Of a stretch of DNA of 64,000 nt, positions 47,490 to 60,941 are shown in pieces; position 1 is the first letter of the stretch; each line of letters begins with the position of its first letter. The stretch is from the NCBI GenBank assembly GCA_964017195.1, contig OZ024888.1, positions 14,435,701 to 14,499,700 of the forward strand, read 5' to 3'. Origin of the DNA: Siderastrea radians. Its lineage: Eukaryota > Cnidaria > Anthozoa > Scleractinia > Rhizangiidae. The notes below the pieces were generated by a model. That model was not told the DNA's origin, did not search any database, and was given only the letters and a program-made list of their open reading frames with translations. The position numbers and the translations under genes are program-made.

Positions 47490-47770
47490 ATTCGACTGGT
47501 TGCAAGTCACCATATGAATCACGATGGTTGGCTGTGATTGGTGCGTTTCGATCCTCGTTGTTCCGGCGTGAAGTTGCTTCCCAAGGGGTCTGATTTGAAG
47601 TTGTTCCCTCGGTGGTTCCTATCGGTCTCTTGTTGTGTTTCTTCATCGTTGGTATCCACGCTTCGGGAATTTCATTTCCATTATCTCTGTTGATGTTATC
47701 AGGATGAAGTCTTAAGTGGATAGCTTCCTGAGGTCCTTCGGGTGTACCAGTGTGAGTCTCGATTAATAAA
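47490..47770 (-). pseudogene. Penelope-like element C-terminal fragment
   Basis: The minus strand reads HLRLHPDNINRDNGNEIPEA followed by WIPTMKKHN, a pattern I recognise from the end of cnidarian Penelope-like ORFs. No RT part adjoins it. Confidence 0.5.
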
Positions 47771-47886
47771 CTTTACCTCGTTCCAAATTAGTCCAGTCAA
47801 TCTATGACTATTTGATGGTTAACATCAAACAAATTGCAGCAGAATTTTTTTTCATCGCCACTTAGTTGAGGTTGACCCAATTAGCA

Positions 47887-47933
47887 ATACACTAAAAATC
47901 CCCCAAAATCCGTTCGGTGGAACATGTGAAAAT
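47887..47933. repeat. 47-bp inverted repeat, left copy
   Basis: Matches the reverse complement of 50892-50938 with a single difference. Core: CACTAAAAATCCCCCAAAAT. Confidence 0.85.
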
Positions 47934-47944
47934 TAAGCATAGTA

Positions 47945-49465
47945 GTGACAACAACAACAACAAGCTTTATTTGCATGACTATAACAAAGTATTACAGTAT
48001 TGAAAAAGCCACTTAAAATTTAATTATTAATTACTTACTTAATTAAAAAAACTAAAGAGATTACAACCATTTCTTATTTTTAACCATTCAGAGAAGTAGC
48101 CATTGTAACTAGTTTGTCTCTCTGTTCAAAGCATGACGAGATGAATGAAATTAATTGAATATTTATAGAATAATCAGTACAATTCATAAGGTCTCATGTG
48201 ATAATAGTCGTAGAAATGGGATTTTAGGTTCTATTTTAGAAAAGAACCTGTCTCTTATCAAAAAATAGCTCGGGCAATCTAGTAAAAAATAAGTTTCATC
48301 TTCAATTGTGTTACAATTGCAGAGACTACATAACCTCTCATCACGACGTATTTTGTCGTATCTACCTGTTTCAATCCGAAGTTTATGACTGCTAATTCTC
48401 AGTTTTACTAATGATTTTCTAGATGGGTTCTTTCTTGTTAGATCTAGGTAGGCAGAAAGGCTATAATTCTTTTCGAATGTGTAATAAATACTAAGTTTTT
48501 GCGAATGCTGAAGGGTTGGTTCCGATAAGAGATATATTTCTTTTTCATGAGATCTACATATTGTTTGATTTTACCTTCATTCAATAAATTAAAATTAAAG
48601 TCACAGAAATTATAATAGTCAGTCATTTTCATGAGACTAGAGTAAAAACTATTATGACCGTTATAATGAAGGTCAATAGATATTTTTTAAGATTGTTTGA
48701 CTATAGAGCTTTCTTCCTTTTCTCGGAGGTAGTTTAAGTAATTAAGTATCTTTTTTATTTATATCAATGATCAAAGGGAATTTACCTAGTTCAGCTCTAC
48801 ATGCAATATTGGATGCCTTGTTATGAACTTCTAAATAACGTTTACAGAATTGTAAATGAGTTTTTTCAATTGCGGAGCTGTCCCCCGACTTAAAATCTGA
48901 TTTCGCAAAGGCACCCCCAGACGTCACTATTGCAGGCTAAAATTGGTGAGATCATTGAGTCAAAAATTTTACACGCAAGAGAAGGTTTCAGTTTATTCAA
49001 ATTAGTGTGCCATCGTAGAGCAAAGAAAGCATGAAGAGCTTTTTGTCGAAGGTGTTCAAGGGAAAGTGTAAAATTTCCGGAAGATGAGATGCGAGTCCCT
49101 AGGTAGGTATAGTTTTGGACAATGTCTATTATTTCACTACCTATGTGAAAAACATAATCACACTTTCTTGTGCATCGTTGAAAAAATCATTATCTTGGTT
49201 TTCTTAGGGTTTATTCTTAGCATCCAAGAGTTGCAATATGAGGATAGCTCGTTTAGGCAATTTTGTAACCCTACTTTTGATCGTGATAATATAATTAAGT
49301 CGTCTGCATAAAAAAAGAGTTGACTTTGGTGCCATTTGGTAGCACGAACGGATGAGATAGAATATTGTTAAACGAGAAAGTTAAATCATTGACGCATAGG
49401 TTAAAGAGCAAAGGACTTAAAATGCAGCCTTGGCGCACACCTCTGGCGTATTGAAAAGTAGTGAG
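47945..49465 (-). pseudogene. LINE RT C-terminal part
   Basis: On the minus strand the RT block GVRQGCILSPLLFNLCVNDL (about 49405-49465) and LPNGTKVNSF are followed by a decayed YADD region and a long C-terminal part with SMLISPILxCNSDVWG-like and CRAELGKFPLIIDINKK segments, down to a Cys-rich LCSLCNCNTIEDETYFLLDC near 48290. Several frames and stops are involved. The 3' tail ends near 47945 at (CAA)n. Typical of CR1/L2-like elements, clade not certain. Confidence 0.65.
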
Positions 49466-50891
49466 GGTGGCTCTTATTGTATATCCTAGCAACCAAAAAA
49501 TACACAATAAGCCTAGCAACCAAAAGCAATGTGGTCTCACAAAGAAAGTTAAAGACATGGCTCAATACGGACAAGTTGAGCACAACGTCGTGAAAAGGCC
49601 AATAGGCGTCGTTTGGCTGCTGTCTTCTCACACAGTGATTGGTTCTCAAGAATCTATTATGCTATCAAAATAAAGGGCGAGAATTGAGTTATTCTGTATC
49701 ATTCAACTTGTAGTAATAATATTTATTTCACTTGAAAGTTATGTCTGTTTTTTTTTCTAAATATCCTCTTTTCTTAAAGCTACCTCACATAAAATTTACT
49801 CAGCTTGATCTGGTATGAGTTATAACGCAGCGCCATGAAATGTCAGTAAGTCAAAAAGTGGTTAAAGGTGGATTTCTACTGTTGCGTAAATTTTACGTAC
49901 GTATGGGCGTGAATTTAACTGGCGTTACGTGCGTAAATAAAATTAGAGACGATGTATGAACGGCTTACGTAAACGTAAAAAGTTGAAGGTGTCTACACCT
50001 CGCGTGTAACACACGCAGTGGCTTTTTCCCTCGCGTATAACACACGCAAGACATTGCTGAGCGAAAATCATACGAGTCGTATTTGTCCCATTGGTCTCCT
50101 TTGGTCTCCTTTTGTCCCTTGAAAGTCCCTGAAGATCTCTTTTAACGTTTTACTGCTGAGGCCTGAAGACTGGGGATGGAAATTGACTGCCGGAGAGCTG
50201 CTACGCGTCAGAACAGACCAGCCGCCAGCTCATGCGTCCCCTCGGGAAGTTGTAAGATGTACAGCGAAACTTTAGGACAGACTGCAAGTACACAGGGATG
50301 CGCACACAGGAAGCATGGATTGGACTGTTTCCCTGCTTATGGTAAATGCAAGGGTCACAGTTGCGTTAATTCAGCCACACCTGACCTGGGTGCAGACCAG
50401 GGTGCTAACTGATGGATGACATTTTAGTTTGAGTTTTTTAAATTAAACATATTTTTATTTACGGAATGAATTTTGATCAGATAAAGCTAGAAAATGTCAT
50501 TTTTTTTCTTGTATTTACATTTTGGTGAACAGTGATACTTTATTGCATGTGGATAAAGCAGCAGATTCAAGTACTTTTTAACACATAAACAACCTAATAA
50601 CTTCCATATTTGATTGTCTTCGTGGGAGGAATTTCAAGCTCAGCAAAAACATTAAGAATGAATCTACTGCGGTGTTTTCAGAAAATGTACTTGTCTATTC
50701 TTTGCTGTCTTGTGCAAAACGCAGAACAAGACGGACGCAAATGTTTTTGTAAAATCGAGTGTTGTTACATTATCTAAGCTTCTTAAGAAAAACTAGAACG
50801 AAAACTCACAATTACAGGAATTGTTGTTTGAGAGTGTGATTTCTGCTTACTTGGGAAGCCTGTGGCAAAAGCTCAGAACGTTGACCGCTTT
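49466..50891. other. uncharacterised segment inside the 47-bp inverted repeats
   Basis: Contains CGTGTAACACACGC repeats (49990-50050) and one 79-codon plus frame at 50176-50412 with nine cysteines (SSCVPSGSCKMY, GKCKGHSCV). No family or splice context recognised. Confidence 0.35.
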
Positions 50892-50938
50892 ATTTTCACA
50901 TGTTCCACCCAACGGATTTTGGGGGATTTTTAGTGTAT
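50892..50938. repeat. 47-bp inverted repeat, right copy
   Basis: Partner of 47887-47933; the pair encloses about 3.05 kb. A LINE-like 3' tail (AAGTAAGTAAGAAACTTTATT) follows directly outside. Confidence 0.85.
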
Positions 50939-53475
50939 CACTAACTGTAAGTAAGTAAGAAACTTTATTTACGTGTCAAACCATGTAGCTTGGGATAATA
51001 CCATACTAATTAGGGGACATCGACAAAATAACAATATACAAAACTTAAGATACAAACAAAAATGTAATAGAACTATTAAAGAAAGTGATACTAATCTAAT
51101 AAACTAGTAGTAGCTAATTCTAATCTGATAATCTTATAATCGAATAATAGTCGAATAATAATCGAATAGTAGTCACTAAAAAGGTGATGCAAAAAGTGAT
51201 AAAATCATACAGTTATGATGCGCAGAGGGAGCAGCCCTTGTATCCATCATTAACCAGTGAACTTACATCACATTTACGAATCTGGGCTAACCTCGATTGA
51301 ATGGCTATGTTGCAATTTGTTTGACGTTTAACCACAGTTTGACTTTGGAGCGGAAAAGGCAATAGGCATGCATGCAAGAACTTTCAAAGACGCCAGGCGC
51401 CAAGTTTGAAAAAAAAATGGCGGAAATTTGATTTTTTTCGAAAAGATGTTATGCTACCACGGCACACCGGTAAGCAGCGACAATTATCTACCGAAACGGC
51501 AAGCTGTAGCTCTATCTTCCTTGTAGTCCGATTTTTTGGCAAACACCTAATTTCCCGGCGGCAAGCAACAAATTTACGTGCACAGGTATGTTTTTAGTCA
51601 CGGACTTGTTTATAAAAGGTGTGTGTATAAGAAAGTCCCTGAATATATAAGGTCTAGAGCTCGTCTGTTTTAAATGCCACAATTTTATTTGTAGCTGTGT
51701 TGGCGCAAAATAAAAGTTATGCTGCAAGGCAGAATGCAGGATTCTTAGGAAGAGAAATCGCGCGTCGGGCAAGTTTATCCTGCAGAAAACACAGAAATCG
51801 ATCTCGACAAGCTACCTACTGTTGTCTCCTTCGACCTCTTAAAGTTTGTGATTATTCAGCTGGGCAAAGATGTTATTTTATTCGAGCTACGTATCGTATA
51901 TTAACCCTTTAATTAAGCATAATAATAATTTTAGTTATCTGAGTAGATAAAAACTATTTAAGACCCGCCTCGATTTTGAACTTGTGTAATTTCGTAACCG
52001 TTTATACTATTACCACTGAATTTGGTGATTTTCCTAAAACTTAACTCGACACATTTTGGCATGAGTGTCTTGTGTCCAACAAACTCGACGTTGCCATAGC
52101 AACCGCTTTGTGATAGGCAGGATTTTAAAAAATTACGATTTTAGCTTTAATCTCTACTATTGTAATTTTTCTTTCTAAACGAATTGGTATCTTTACATTA
52201 ATTGTAGCAACAATTAAGCATTTAGGAATAACCGCTCAGGAATTTAGCCGAAAGGAATTTAGCGCTAATTTAAGGAACACGTGACATTTAAAACGTGAAA
52301 ATCCAAGATGGCGGACTTAACTGGTAAAAAAGGTGATTTCTCGCTATAAATTAACTATTCGCCATAAATTTCGTGTGTCTGTTAATTAATTAAATAAACT
52401 TTTTACAGTCGACTGGTTTCATTTCCTTGTTTATTAATGAGGCAGATAAAATTCAAGATGGTGGATCCATGATGACGGATCCAAGATGGCGGACACCAAA
52501 ATGGCCATTTTATGTCTAATATGAAATTTATCTGCATACTTTCGTATCTTTCAAAAATGCAACCAGAAAATATATTATGGATGCCCTTTACACCCAACAA
52601 AAGTGTTTTTACTCCTTTATAGGTACAGTATTCAGCAAATTTATTGCTTTAGAGCTTCTAAGTGAAACACTGAGTCTACGTTTATGACGTAGCCATGACG
52701 TCATATATCGTTGCTATGGTGATAAAGTTTCTTTACTCGTTAGCGTTTGTGCAAGTATCGATCCGTAAAAATTTTTCTTAGAACTTTTATCATTTGTTTA
52801 TGACATATGTAATGTTGGTGGTTTCAGTTGGTTGTTTCAATACTCATTTCGTCATAATGGGGTCATTACTGTTACCAGTGAAGATAAAACTCTTTAGAGA
52901 CATTGGAAAGTTTTTTGGACATGCTGCTCTTTAAGTTTTGTAAGTTTGCATTCTAAATTAATCGAAATATTGGTTTAAAAGGTTTTACGGCAATAAATCA
53001 TCGAATGACGTCATGATGACGTCATATTACGTCACAGTGACATCACAGTATCTGTAGTGATTAGAAATAGCGCATACCCTATTCTGTGCAAATTTGATGG
53101 CCATAAAGTAAGCGATTTTAAAGTTATATAGAGGGGGCTTCTCCCCTCCCCGCCTCCACACGGTATCAGAAGGTCGAAAAAAAGCCCGGTCTGAATAGGA
53201 TTAAAGCGGCTTGCTGTCACTCGTCTTTTTATAGAGATAGATAATAGAAGTATGGATCTTGAAATCAATATGCAAAGAACTGACGAGTTTGAAAGAGCCT
53301 TTGTTTACTTTATATTGTGAACACAAAGGGGTTGACAGACCTTATATCCGCCAGCCGACCTACGTTGACATACTTAGTACAAACAAGCTTTATTTCCATG
53401 TTTGCATCACCACTAATAGGGACGATAAAAACAAAATGCACCAGAAGTTACTAGAAAATGTCGAAAGAAACGTAC
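50939..53475. other. host intron DNA
   Basis: No exon recognised. Holds a probable LINE 3' tail at 50945-51000 and a CRE-rich patch at 53000-53045. Confidence 0.4.
53003..53045. promoter_or_regulatory. clustered CRE-like TGACGTCA sites
   Basis: ATGACGTCAT occurs twice within 20 bp, followed by TTACGTCA and TGACATCA; another ATGACGTCAT lies at 52695. It may be an intronic enhancer or a repeat end. Evidence is motif only. Confidence 0.3.
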
Positions 53476-53547
53476 AGAGAATTTAACATTTTAAGACCAA
53501 GAAATACATCCGCGGGAAGTCTCTCAATGTTGTTTGCACTTAGACCC
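53476..53547 (-). CDS. LRR exon (72 nt)
   Basis: Acceptor GTTGCAG, donor GTACGT, 72 nt in phase 2. Codes GLSANNIERLPADVFLGLKM then LNSL. Confidence 0.82.
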
Positions 53548-55691
53548 CTGCAACATAATTGGGAAGATTCATATTAGGAAGCACAAGCGTGCCTTTACAT
53601 TTGACTGGTGGAACCCTGGTGGTATTAGCGCCGAAGTGGGTCTCAGGTGGGTTTAAGACGTTCCTTAAGAGCGTACCTATGCAGGAAAATTGAGATGACG
53701 TAGTTACTTAATTGCCTATTATCCGAATGGCAGCCCCTTGCCTGAGTAATAAGCCCGTCAGCACGCAGGTTACTGGGTAAAACTCGCCGATTGAAATTGA
53801 AGAACCTACTTATTTCCCAGGTTGTTGTTTCAGTCCCCGCTAAAGAAGAAAGGGTTCAGATATTGAAGAGACAATGCAAAACCAATCCAGCCAGTGTGTG
53901 AAAGAGTTTGCTCAAGATGTAGAGTCACCAGCAGAACCTCACAGTAATTAACCCAACCTTGAAAGGGAAACAAGCTAACAGAAGGAGCCAAGACCTCAAG
54001 GTTGAAGTAGAAGTATTGAAGACTGATGTGAAGGGTAGGCCTAGAGAAAACCCTCAGTCAGGCCCGAGAGGGGGAAAGCAGAAGACCCTATGGACGGAAA
54101 AGTAGAAGACACAACTCACAACTCAGACACCCAATAATCCAACCAAGCACCGGAACTTATGTCTGCCATGTTGCAAGTTTTGGTTTTTCTTTGCCTGATT
54201 AACGCTGCAGGAATTAATTAGTTTTCCTCTAACTTTGATGAAAAAACTGAAATTGGGACTGGAAAAATCTGGCATCAAATATAATTTTTCTCGAAAAGGG
54301 TTGGTGGATTGTTGCATAGGGGTGGGCGTGGAGTGCTTGATGATCTTGGCCTATGCAGGGGAACTAAGGCGATCTCTGGCACGAAAGTGCTATTTTTACA
54401 ATAACTGAGTGAATTCTCGCGCGCTGATTGGCTAATGTTTATTGTCAATAAGATTACAGACGGATGAAACACGTCAAGCTGACGCAATCAGCAGAAGTTT
54501 TGTCAACTTTTCAGCGCTGCGATCTTGATGAGGCGAGATTTGTACCACTAATCTAGTAGTCTTCAATGAGGAAATCAGAATAGAAGACAATATACACTTA
54601 CTGTTTCTCAGTTTGGATATGATTCCTTTCGCTCAGTAATGTACCCAAAATGAACGGAATGCGGTCGGGATATTTTGGTTTACTCAGAAAAGGAAAAATT
54701 GCGTTCTTTAAGGAAGTCGTAAACCGAAATAGGAAATAGCCGGGATAGTCCCTAAATAATACGTCTGAGCCTCTTATCTTTCAATCTCTACACACATTGT
54801 AAGTATCCGGCAAGGTGCAAAACATATTCGCTTAAGATCTCAAACTCAAAAACATTTTTCTTGGGCAAGCAAACCTGTTATCAATACAAAATAAGGCCAA
54901 CTGAGAAAAGAGATCTTAGTATCATGAAATGTATATTTCACTGTTGGTATGTCCTCGGTGAATGCTGCATGCCTTATTGGTCATCGGCGTTAGTTAGTGG
55001 CCAAAGAGAGCTTTTGGAAGTTATCTTAGTCGCAAAGATTTACATGAATTGGGTGGCTTGGATTTTAGGAAATATCTAAGCACGCTGTTAATTGCCGATA
55101 ATCCTCTCTGGAGACAGATTACAGTTCTTAAGGTCCGGACCAGACAAGAACAAGAGTTAACAGAAGTTCAAAGACTTTAAGAGCAGAAAAGAGTCAATGA
55201 CAGTACACAGGAGTTAGAGGCCAAACGGCCGGGAGAGCTAATTTAAATCAGAGCAGGTTCTTCAAAACGTAGCCTCCCAGAGCGCACGTGAGTTTCTGAA
55301 CTAGTCCGAAGCCAAGTGATAGCGAGGCGATTTAAACCCTTGTGGAGTATTCCGTTACTATCCCGTTTTTGTTTCGTCTATATGAAACTTTGGCTGATCT
55401 AACTGGGGAAAACCAAATATCGTTTACTAATGAAACTAATCATTGACTAATGAACTTACCAACTTTCTCACTATTTTTTTAATGGCACCAGAAAGTGGGG
55501 GCCACCCCTCGCGCGGTCCCTGATATATCACACGAATTCAAATGAAATAGCAATTGTAATAGAACTGAAGATAACAGAGGTTTCTGTCGAAACATGCTTT
55601 CAGATCTTAGAAATATCGTGTTTTTTTTTTCTGAAAATCGTATAAAAGGAACATTACTTATGAGCTATTATAAGAATCGAGTCAAACGCAC
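53548..55691. other. host intron DNA, nothing recognised
   Basis: No exon, RNA gene or element boundary seen. Confidence 0.35.
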
Positions 55692-55763
55692 AGGTGTATT
55701 AAACGTGTAAGGTTGGAAAAGACATCTGCAGGAAGTGTGCGAATATTGTTGAAACTAAGAACC
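55692..55763 (-). CDS. LRR exon (72 nt)
   Basis: Acceptor TTTTCAG, donor GTGCGT, 72 nt in phase 2. Codes VLSFNNIRTLPADVFSNLTR then LIHL. Confidence 0.8.
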
Positions 55764-56114
55764 CTGAAAAAAGGGAAAAACAAGATTTCCTTTATTTCTT
55801 CTCTATATAACTACCGCCAGGCCTCCAAGAAGAATTTTCTAACACTATTAGTCGCCTTAGGTCTCGCAGTTTCTCGTTTACAAACCTTTTTCATCTTGTC
55901 CAGCAGCTGATCACTGATCACAGCAGTAACTATTGCTCCATATATATATTTACTAGCATTTCAGTAAAAGATCTCTGATACGGAGAAATTAATTCGGATA
56001 ATATAAACTTGGTAATTGTTACTTTACTCTACAGATTCGTAAAATGGGTTATTTTATAACATGTACATGTTCAGGGTTTTACTTCATAAGATAATCAATG
56101 CACGTCAAACATAC

Positions 56115-56186
56115 AGTTTTCTTAAAAGCTTGGGAGTATAAAACAATTCGGCGGAAATACTTTCAATGTTGTTTGAACTCAGGTCT
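56115..56186 (-). CDS. LRR exon (72 nt), diverged
   Basis: Acceptor TTACAG, donor GTATGT, 72 nt in phase 2. Codes DLSSNNIESISAELFYTPKL then LRKL. The usual LP is replaced by IS and the F..L by FYTP, so it may be under weaker constraint. Confidence 0.75.
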
Positions 56187-58306
56187 CTGTAACAAAAGGG
56201 GAAAATAAAATAGTAATGGAATAAGAAATAGAGAACATTTTAAGTGGCATTTTCCTTTTCAATGCAAAACACATTGCTTTTCCTCGGCCGAAAATGTGTT
56301 CACAGACAAACAAATCGAATGCAAGTCCTAACAAATAAACTGACGCAATTAGCAAATATACAGCATGAAGCAACATGCCTTTCCAAATGTTGTAACGCTG
56401 CTAAAAACATTGTGGCATAATATTAATCTATGCTCAACGCATTTTGAGAAGCATTGAGATGGGCACTTGATCGACAAGGGTTTCCGTAGGCATTTTCCTT
56501 CCGTTCGAGGCATTTTTCGCTTTTTAGTTGCGCGAAAATTGGAGCGAGGGCGAAAAATAGAGGGGGGACCCCATGATTTTGAAAAAACTCCCCTTTGACA
56601 CATTCACAGTCGGTTGCATTCATAGCCTGACAGCTTGTGAATAAAGTAATGAATAACAGAACCAGATGTTACAAATAATCTAAACATGCTCCACTGCGAT
56701 CTCTTCAGGTTTTGTAGTTGTAATTTCACATTTAAATTTGGAACTTTATCTCAAATAAAACCGAGCTTTATTTCCTTTCGGAAAACCGTTTTAAAGCGTC
56801 GCAAAGAAAGAATTCCTATGGAACAATTCTTGCTGGTCTTAGCCATATAGGGAATGTAGGGGCATTATTCGAAATTAATTGGACCAACGAGTTCTACTGC
56901 CGTTTCCTCAACTCCGCCAAAGCAGCTTATTAACTTAACTAAACGGCAGTTGAAAGCAACCAATGGAGAACAGTTAGGCCGACCACCTTACTCCAAAACT
57001 AGCCATGACGTTCAATCTGGTATGGGTCCACATGCACCAAGATTAATAAGAACTCCCAAGCATGTCTACGGTAGAAAAATTACTCGAAGGCAAAATTAAT
57101 CGTTCAAATAGACTGCACAAGCTTTAATCACAAACCCTTTAAGGGATAAAAACAGCCAAATTAATATCCTAAAAGAACCTTCACAACAGTACTGTCACTC
57201 ATAACGGGACTTGAAAAGCTAGGACGTATGAAATTAAACAATAATCATATATGTTGAACTGCGAAGGCCAGCGTAACAATTTACATGATCCCCTTTATTA
57301 AGAAGCAGGTGATAAGACTTTGTAGGACCAGTTGTTCCAAGTGATGAGTGTAGCTATAATTGTATTCCAATGTTTTTGAGTTTTTTAGTCACGTTTTATG
57401 CGGTTTCGAGGAGATAGGTGGAATGATAAAATGTCAAAACCGTCAAAAACAAAGTTGAAGATAATTCTTTAAAATTCTAATTCTTTTGCAAAACCACTGG
57501 GGCGAATTATCTTGAATTGTTCATTCATAGTTTTCATACTAAGTGCTCACTTGTTAACGCACTCGACTAAACCAAATGTGAAGCCTTTGATTCTTTTCTT
57601 TACCCTCTAAAAGAAAATGCCAAACTTGGAAAGGACAGCACACTTAATACGAGTGGTTACATTATTTTACTGCTTGGGAAAATAATATTGAAACTATTTG
57701 TGAGAGTCTGACTGAAACTGTCCATTTTGCTTTGGATGAGATACTGCGCAAGTCTAAAACAGGTAGTTTGCCTCAGTTTTGTCTTCTATATATTAAAAAA
57801 AAATCCAGGATACACAAACTCGTTAGTCGGTTTTGTAAACCCATTGATAAAAATTTATTCAACGTGAAAAATGCTTTCCCCGAAGGGCTTCGTACGTGTG
57901 TGGTATATAGAGGATATTACATGACCGCGCGGGGATATGAATAATGCCCTTAGCTGACTGACTGTCCTCAGAGTTTCACAGCTGCCCTCAAAGCAATTCA
58001 ACTATTTACGTTTTGGAAGGATTTTTCAGTTTCGAGCATTGTCCTCCGATATACCACAGCTGCCAAAAGGGGTATATTTACTAAATACTGTTAGGAAGCT
58101 GAAAGGAATCGCTTTTATTAATACAATACCGTTCTACAATATTCTACGAGTATGGGGTTCCGCTGTGCGGGCGCAAAGGAGCTAAGGCTCTCAATAAATC
58201 AGAGAGAATCAGGGTGATAGATCTTCAATGTTAAATTACTTAATATCAATCATTTTCATCAGCTTTGGTGTACAACTGCCTTAAAACTACATAGTGTCGT
58301 ACGTAC
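56187..58306. other. host intron DNA with duplicated block
   Basis: No exon recognised. 57285-57745 is the second copy of the block at 38790-39295. Confidence 0.4.
57285..57745. repeat. duplicated intron block, copy B
   Basis: Same-orientation partner of 38790-39295. It lacks the TIR element that follows copy A. Confidence 0.7.
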
Positions 58307-58378
58307 AGATCCAATAAAATGGAAAGTTTAGAAAAAACTCCCGCGGGAAGGTTTTCAATGCTGTTGAAACTAATATAC
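58307..58378 (-). CDS. LRR exon (72 nt)
   Basis: Acceptor TTTTGTAG, donor GTACGT, 72 nt in phase 2. Codes YISFNSIENLPAGVFSKLSI then LLDL. Recent duplicate of the 58535 exon. Confidence 0.82.
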
Positions 58379-58534
58379 CTACAAAATGACAACAGTAGTG
58401 AAAATAAGAATGAAAATGGCTAGGGCTTTACTCTGCGAAAAACAAGAGACTTAAATAAAGCAAAAGTGGGAAAAACAGATCTTTGCTTCTTTGCTCGATT
58501 AAGAAATTTCATTATTAAAAAGAAAGTTACGTAC

Positions 58535-58606
58535 AGATCCAATAAACTTGACAGATTGGAAAAAACATCCACAGGAAGATTTTCAATGCTGTTTGAACTA
58601 ATATAC
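58535..58606 (-). CDS. LRR exon (72 nt)
   Basis: Acceptor TTTTGTAG, donor GTACGT, 72 nt in phase 2. Codes YISSNSIENLPVDVFSNLSS then LLDL. Confidence 0.82.
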
Positions 58607-60509
58607 CTACAAAATGACAACAGTAGTGAAGATTAAATTAAAAGGGGAAGGGCTTTACTCTGGGATAAGCAACAGACTTAAGTAAATCAAAAGTGGAAAA
58701 AAAAACCCGTCTCCACTTCTTTACTCGATTAAGAAATGTCTTTACCAAAACGACAGGTTTTTGCCCAATTACGCATTCACCATTAGTACACCTGAATGAG
58801 TAAAGTTTGGTCAAATTGAATTAATTTTTTCAATCACGCATTTATTAGTTTGTGTAGGGAAGAGGGCGTTTTGTACATTGTTTCACAAAGAATAACAGAA
58901 GAGGACATCTCGTGAGCTTTGCATGATGTAATGCCAGCGTCCAACCAAGTGGTCGAATTCTATATACAGCCCGGTAGTTCGCCTAAAATAAAACGGTTGA
59001 GATGACTTCACAAACTCAAACGAGTTTCATTACATTTGAGCAAAATATTATTTGCCGAACACTGGACCCGGTTGTTCAGAAAGCGGATAACTCTTATCCA
59101 GGGGATAAATCGCTATCCAGCGCGTAAAATTTATCCGCTTGCGTCATACTCGGATTTTCAAAGCTTGGGTAGCGCTAGCCATCAAATAAAGTTATCCATC
59201 CCAAGGTAGGTCGTATAACTTTTACCACTGCATAAAACTTTAGCAAAACAGACATGACTAATAAAAACTTTAGACTATAATAGAATTCTCAAGCATTGGT
59301 CGATGGATGTTATTGTTGGCTTCGTGGGGAAAAATAGAAGAAGCTATACTTTGTCTGCCGTTGATCATTATCAGTAATTAATTAATTAATGTAACATTAA
59401 GAAATGAGATTCTTGGCCTGAGAAACTTTCTTAAAGAACGGTAATGTTGTAGTCGGGGAGTCAGTTTATCGCGTCTACCATAGAACAGTGGTCGCTTCAC
59501 TTAAGTGCTTCCTTGACATTTTAAACAATTTTTAAAGAATCCTTAACTTGAGCCGAAAGACGTGAAATAAATCAAAACTCAAGTTTTTTTCTTTATTTAT
59601 TTATTTTTTTAAAGAACTTCAGGCCTTGAGTGACTGCACTCTAATTATTTCTAAACAAAACCAACAAGGAAACTTTTCTACTGCACAACAACAACTACAT
59701 GCGAACCACCGTGGAAACGAACCTTTTGCTTGCTTTATTCGTTGCGTAAACATAATAACATTATGTTTAATCGTTTTTCTTTGTATTCTCTTTATCAAGG
59801 TTAAGAAATAACATCGCAGATGGTGGTATCTTTTTTTTTCCAACTTCAAATTCCACGCAAGACGAGCCAACCTATTGAAGCCTTTGCATTATTAAATCAT
59901 AAATATTACCTCATGATTTCCTCATGATTGGTTAAAAAAAACCTCTATTTTCCACTAATTTGCAGCCTTGCCTGTTATCGGACAGATTGTTATCGGACAG
60001 TTTGTTATTGAACAATTCAATAAACCAATCGCAATTAAATCACGTTTTAAATGAACCAATCACAAACTGCAATATTATCACCACAGCAACAACAACTAAC
60101 CCTCCAAGACTGGGAAATGGAGGATTTTCCGAACATTTTCCCCCTTTAACAAGCAGAGAATAAGGAGATTAAGGTTTCTCCACGATCAAGGTGGCATGTT
60201 ATAAAATAAGTGTCCATGCTTGTAAGCGATTACTTCTCTGAAATTAACACGCGTGAAACTTAGAAAAGAAAAGGATAAGCGATTCAAACTATCGGCTTAA
60301 TCACGGCGGTCCTGCATTCGCTAAAGGCGGCAGTACTGTAATCGTTTTACATAAGCCTAATTTTGCACAATTTCTGCATTTTGGCAGACGCCTTAAAAAA
60401 GAAACAATTTATCACTTCAACTGCCTAAAGATGAGGCAAAGAGAACCGCAGTGTCTTTCGATTAAAACCAACAGTAGGACTAGAGATACAAATTGAATTA
60501 ATAATTTGT

Positions 60510-60795
60510 CGATAAGTTTTAACTTTTCTTCTGAAGTATTGAAAACAACATTGTACTCCATACTCACAGCAATGGAAAACTTGGCTTTAGTTTTCCGTTT
60601 TTCGAGCTTTACAGTTTACTCCGTTTTCTAATCATGCAATCTCAAGTCTATTTAACAGTTTTTCTATAAGTTTTAACTTTTGTTCTGTAGTCTTGAAAGG
60701 AACATTGTACTCCGTACTCACAGCAATGGAAAACGTGGCTTTAGTTTTCTGCTTTACATTTTTCCGCCATTTTCTAATCATGCAATCTCAAGAAA
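60510..60795. repeat. tandem duplication of about 140 bp
   Basis: 60520-60645 and 60665-60795 share ATAAGTTTTAACTTTT, ACTCACAGCAATGGAAAAC and TCATGCAATCTCAAG. Confidence 0.75.
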
Positions 60796-60941
60796 CGTAC
60801 GTGACCAATTTTCACCATAGCAACTGACCGGATAGCGGCTAATCCGGTGAATAGTAATCAGCAAGGCTATCCACGCTTCCTACAACAACTTTTTATCCGA
60901 TGGATAACTAACCGACGGATAGCAGTTTTATCCAGTGGATA

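Larger units (their letters stand above)
58130..58740. repeat. duplicated LRR exon + intron block, copies B and C
   Basis: Two tandem units, each an LRR exon followed by ACAACAGTAGTGAA and a TTTACTCTG(C/G)GA...CTCGATTAAGAAAT stretch. Unit B also carries the upstream part shared with 43640-43812. Confidence 0.7.
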
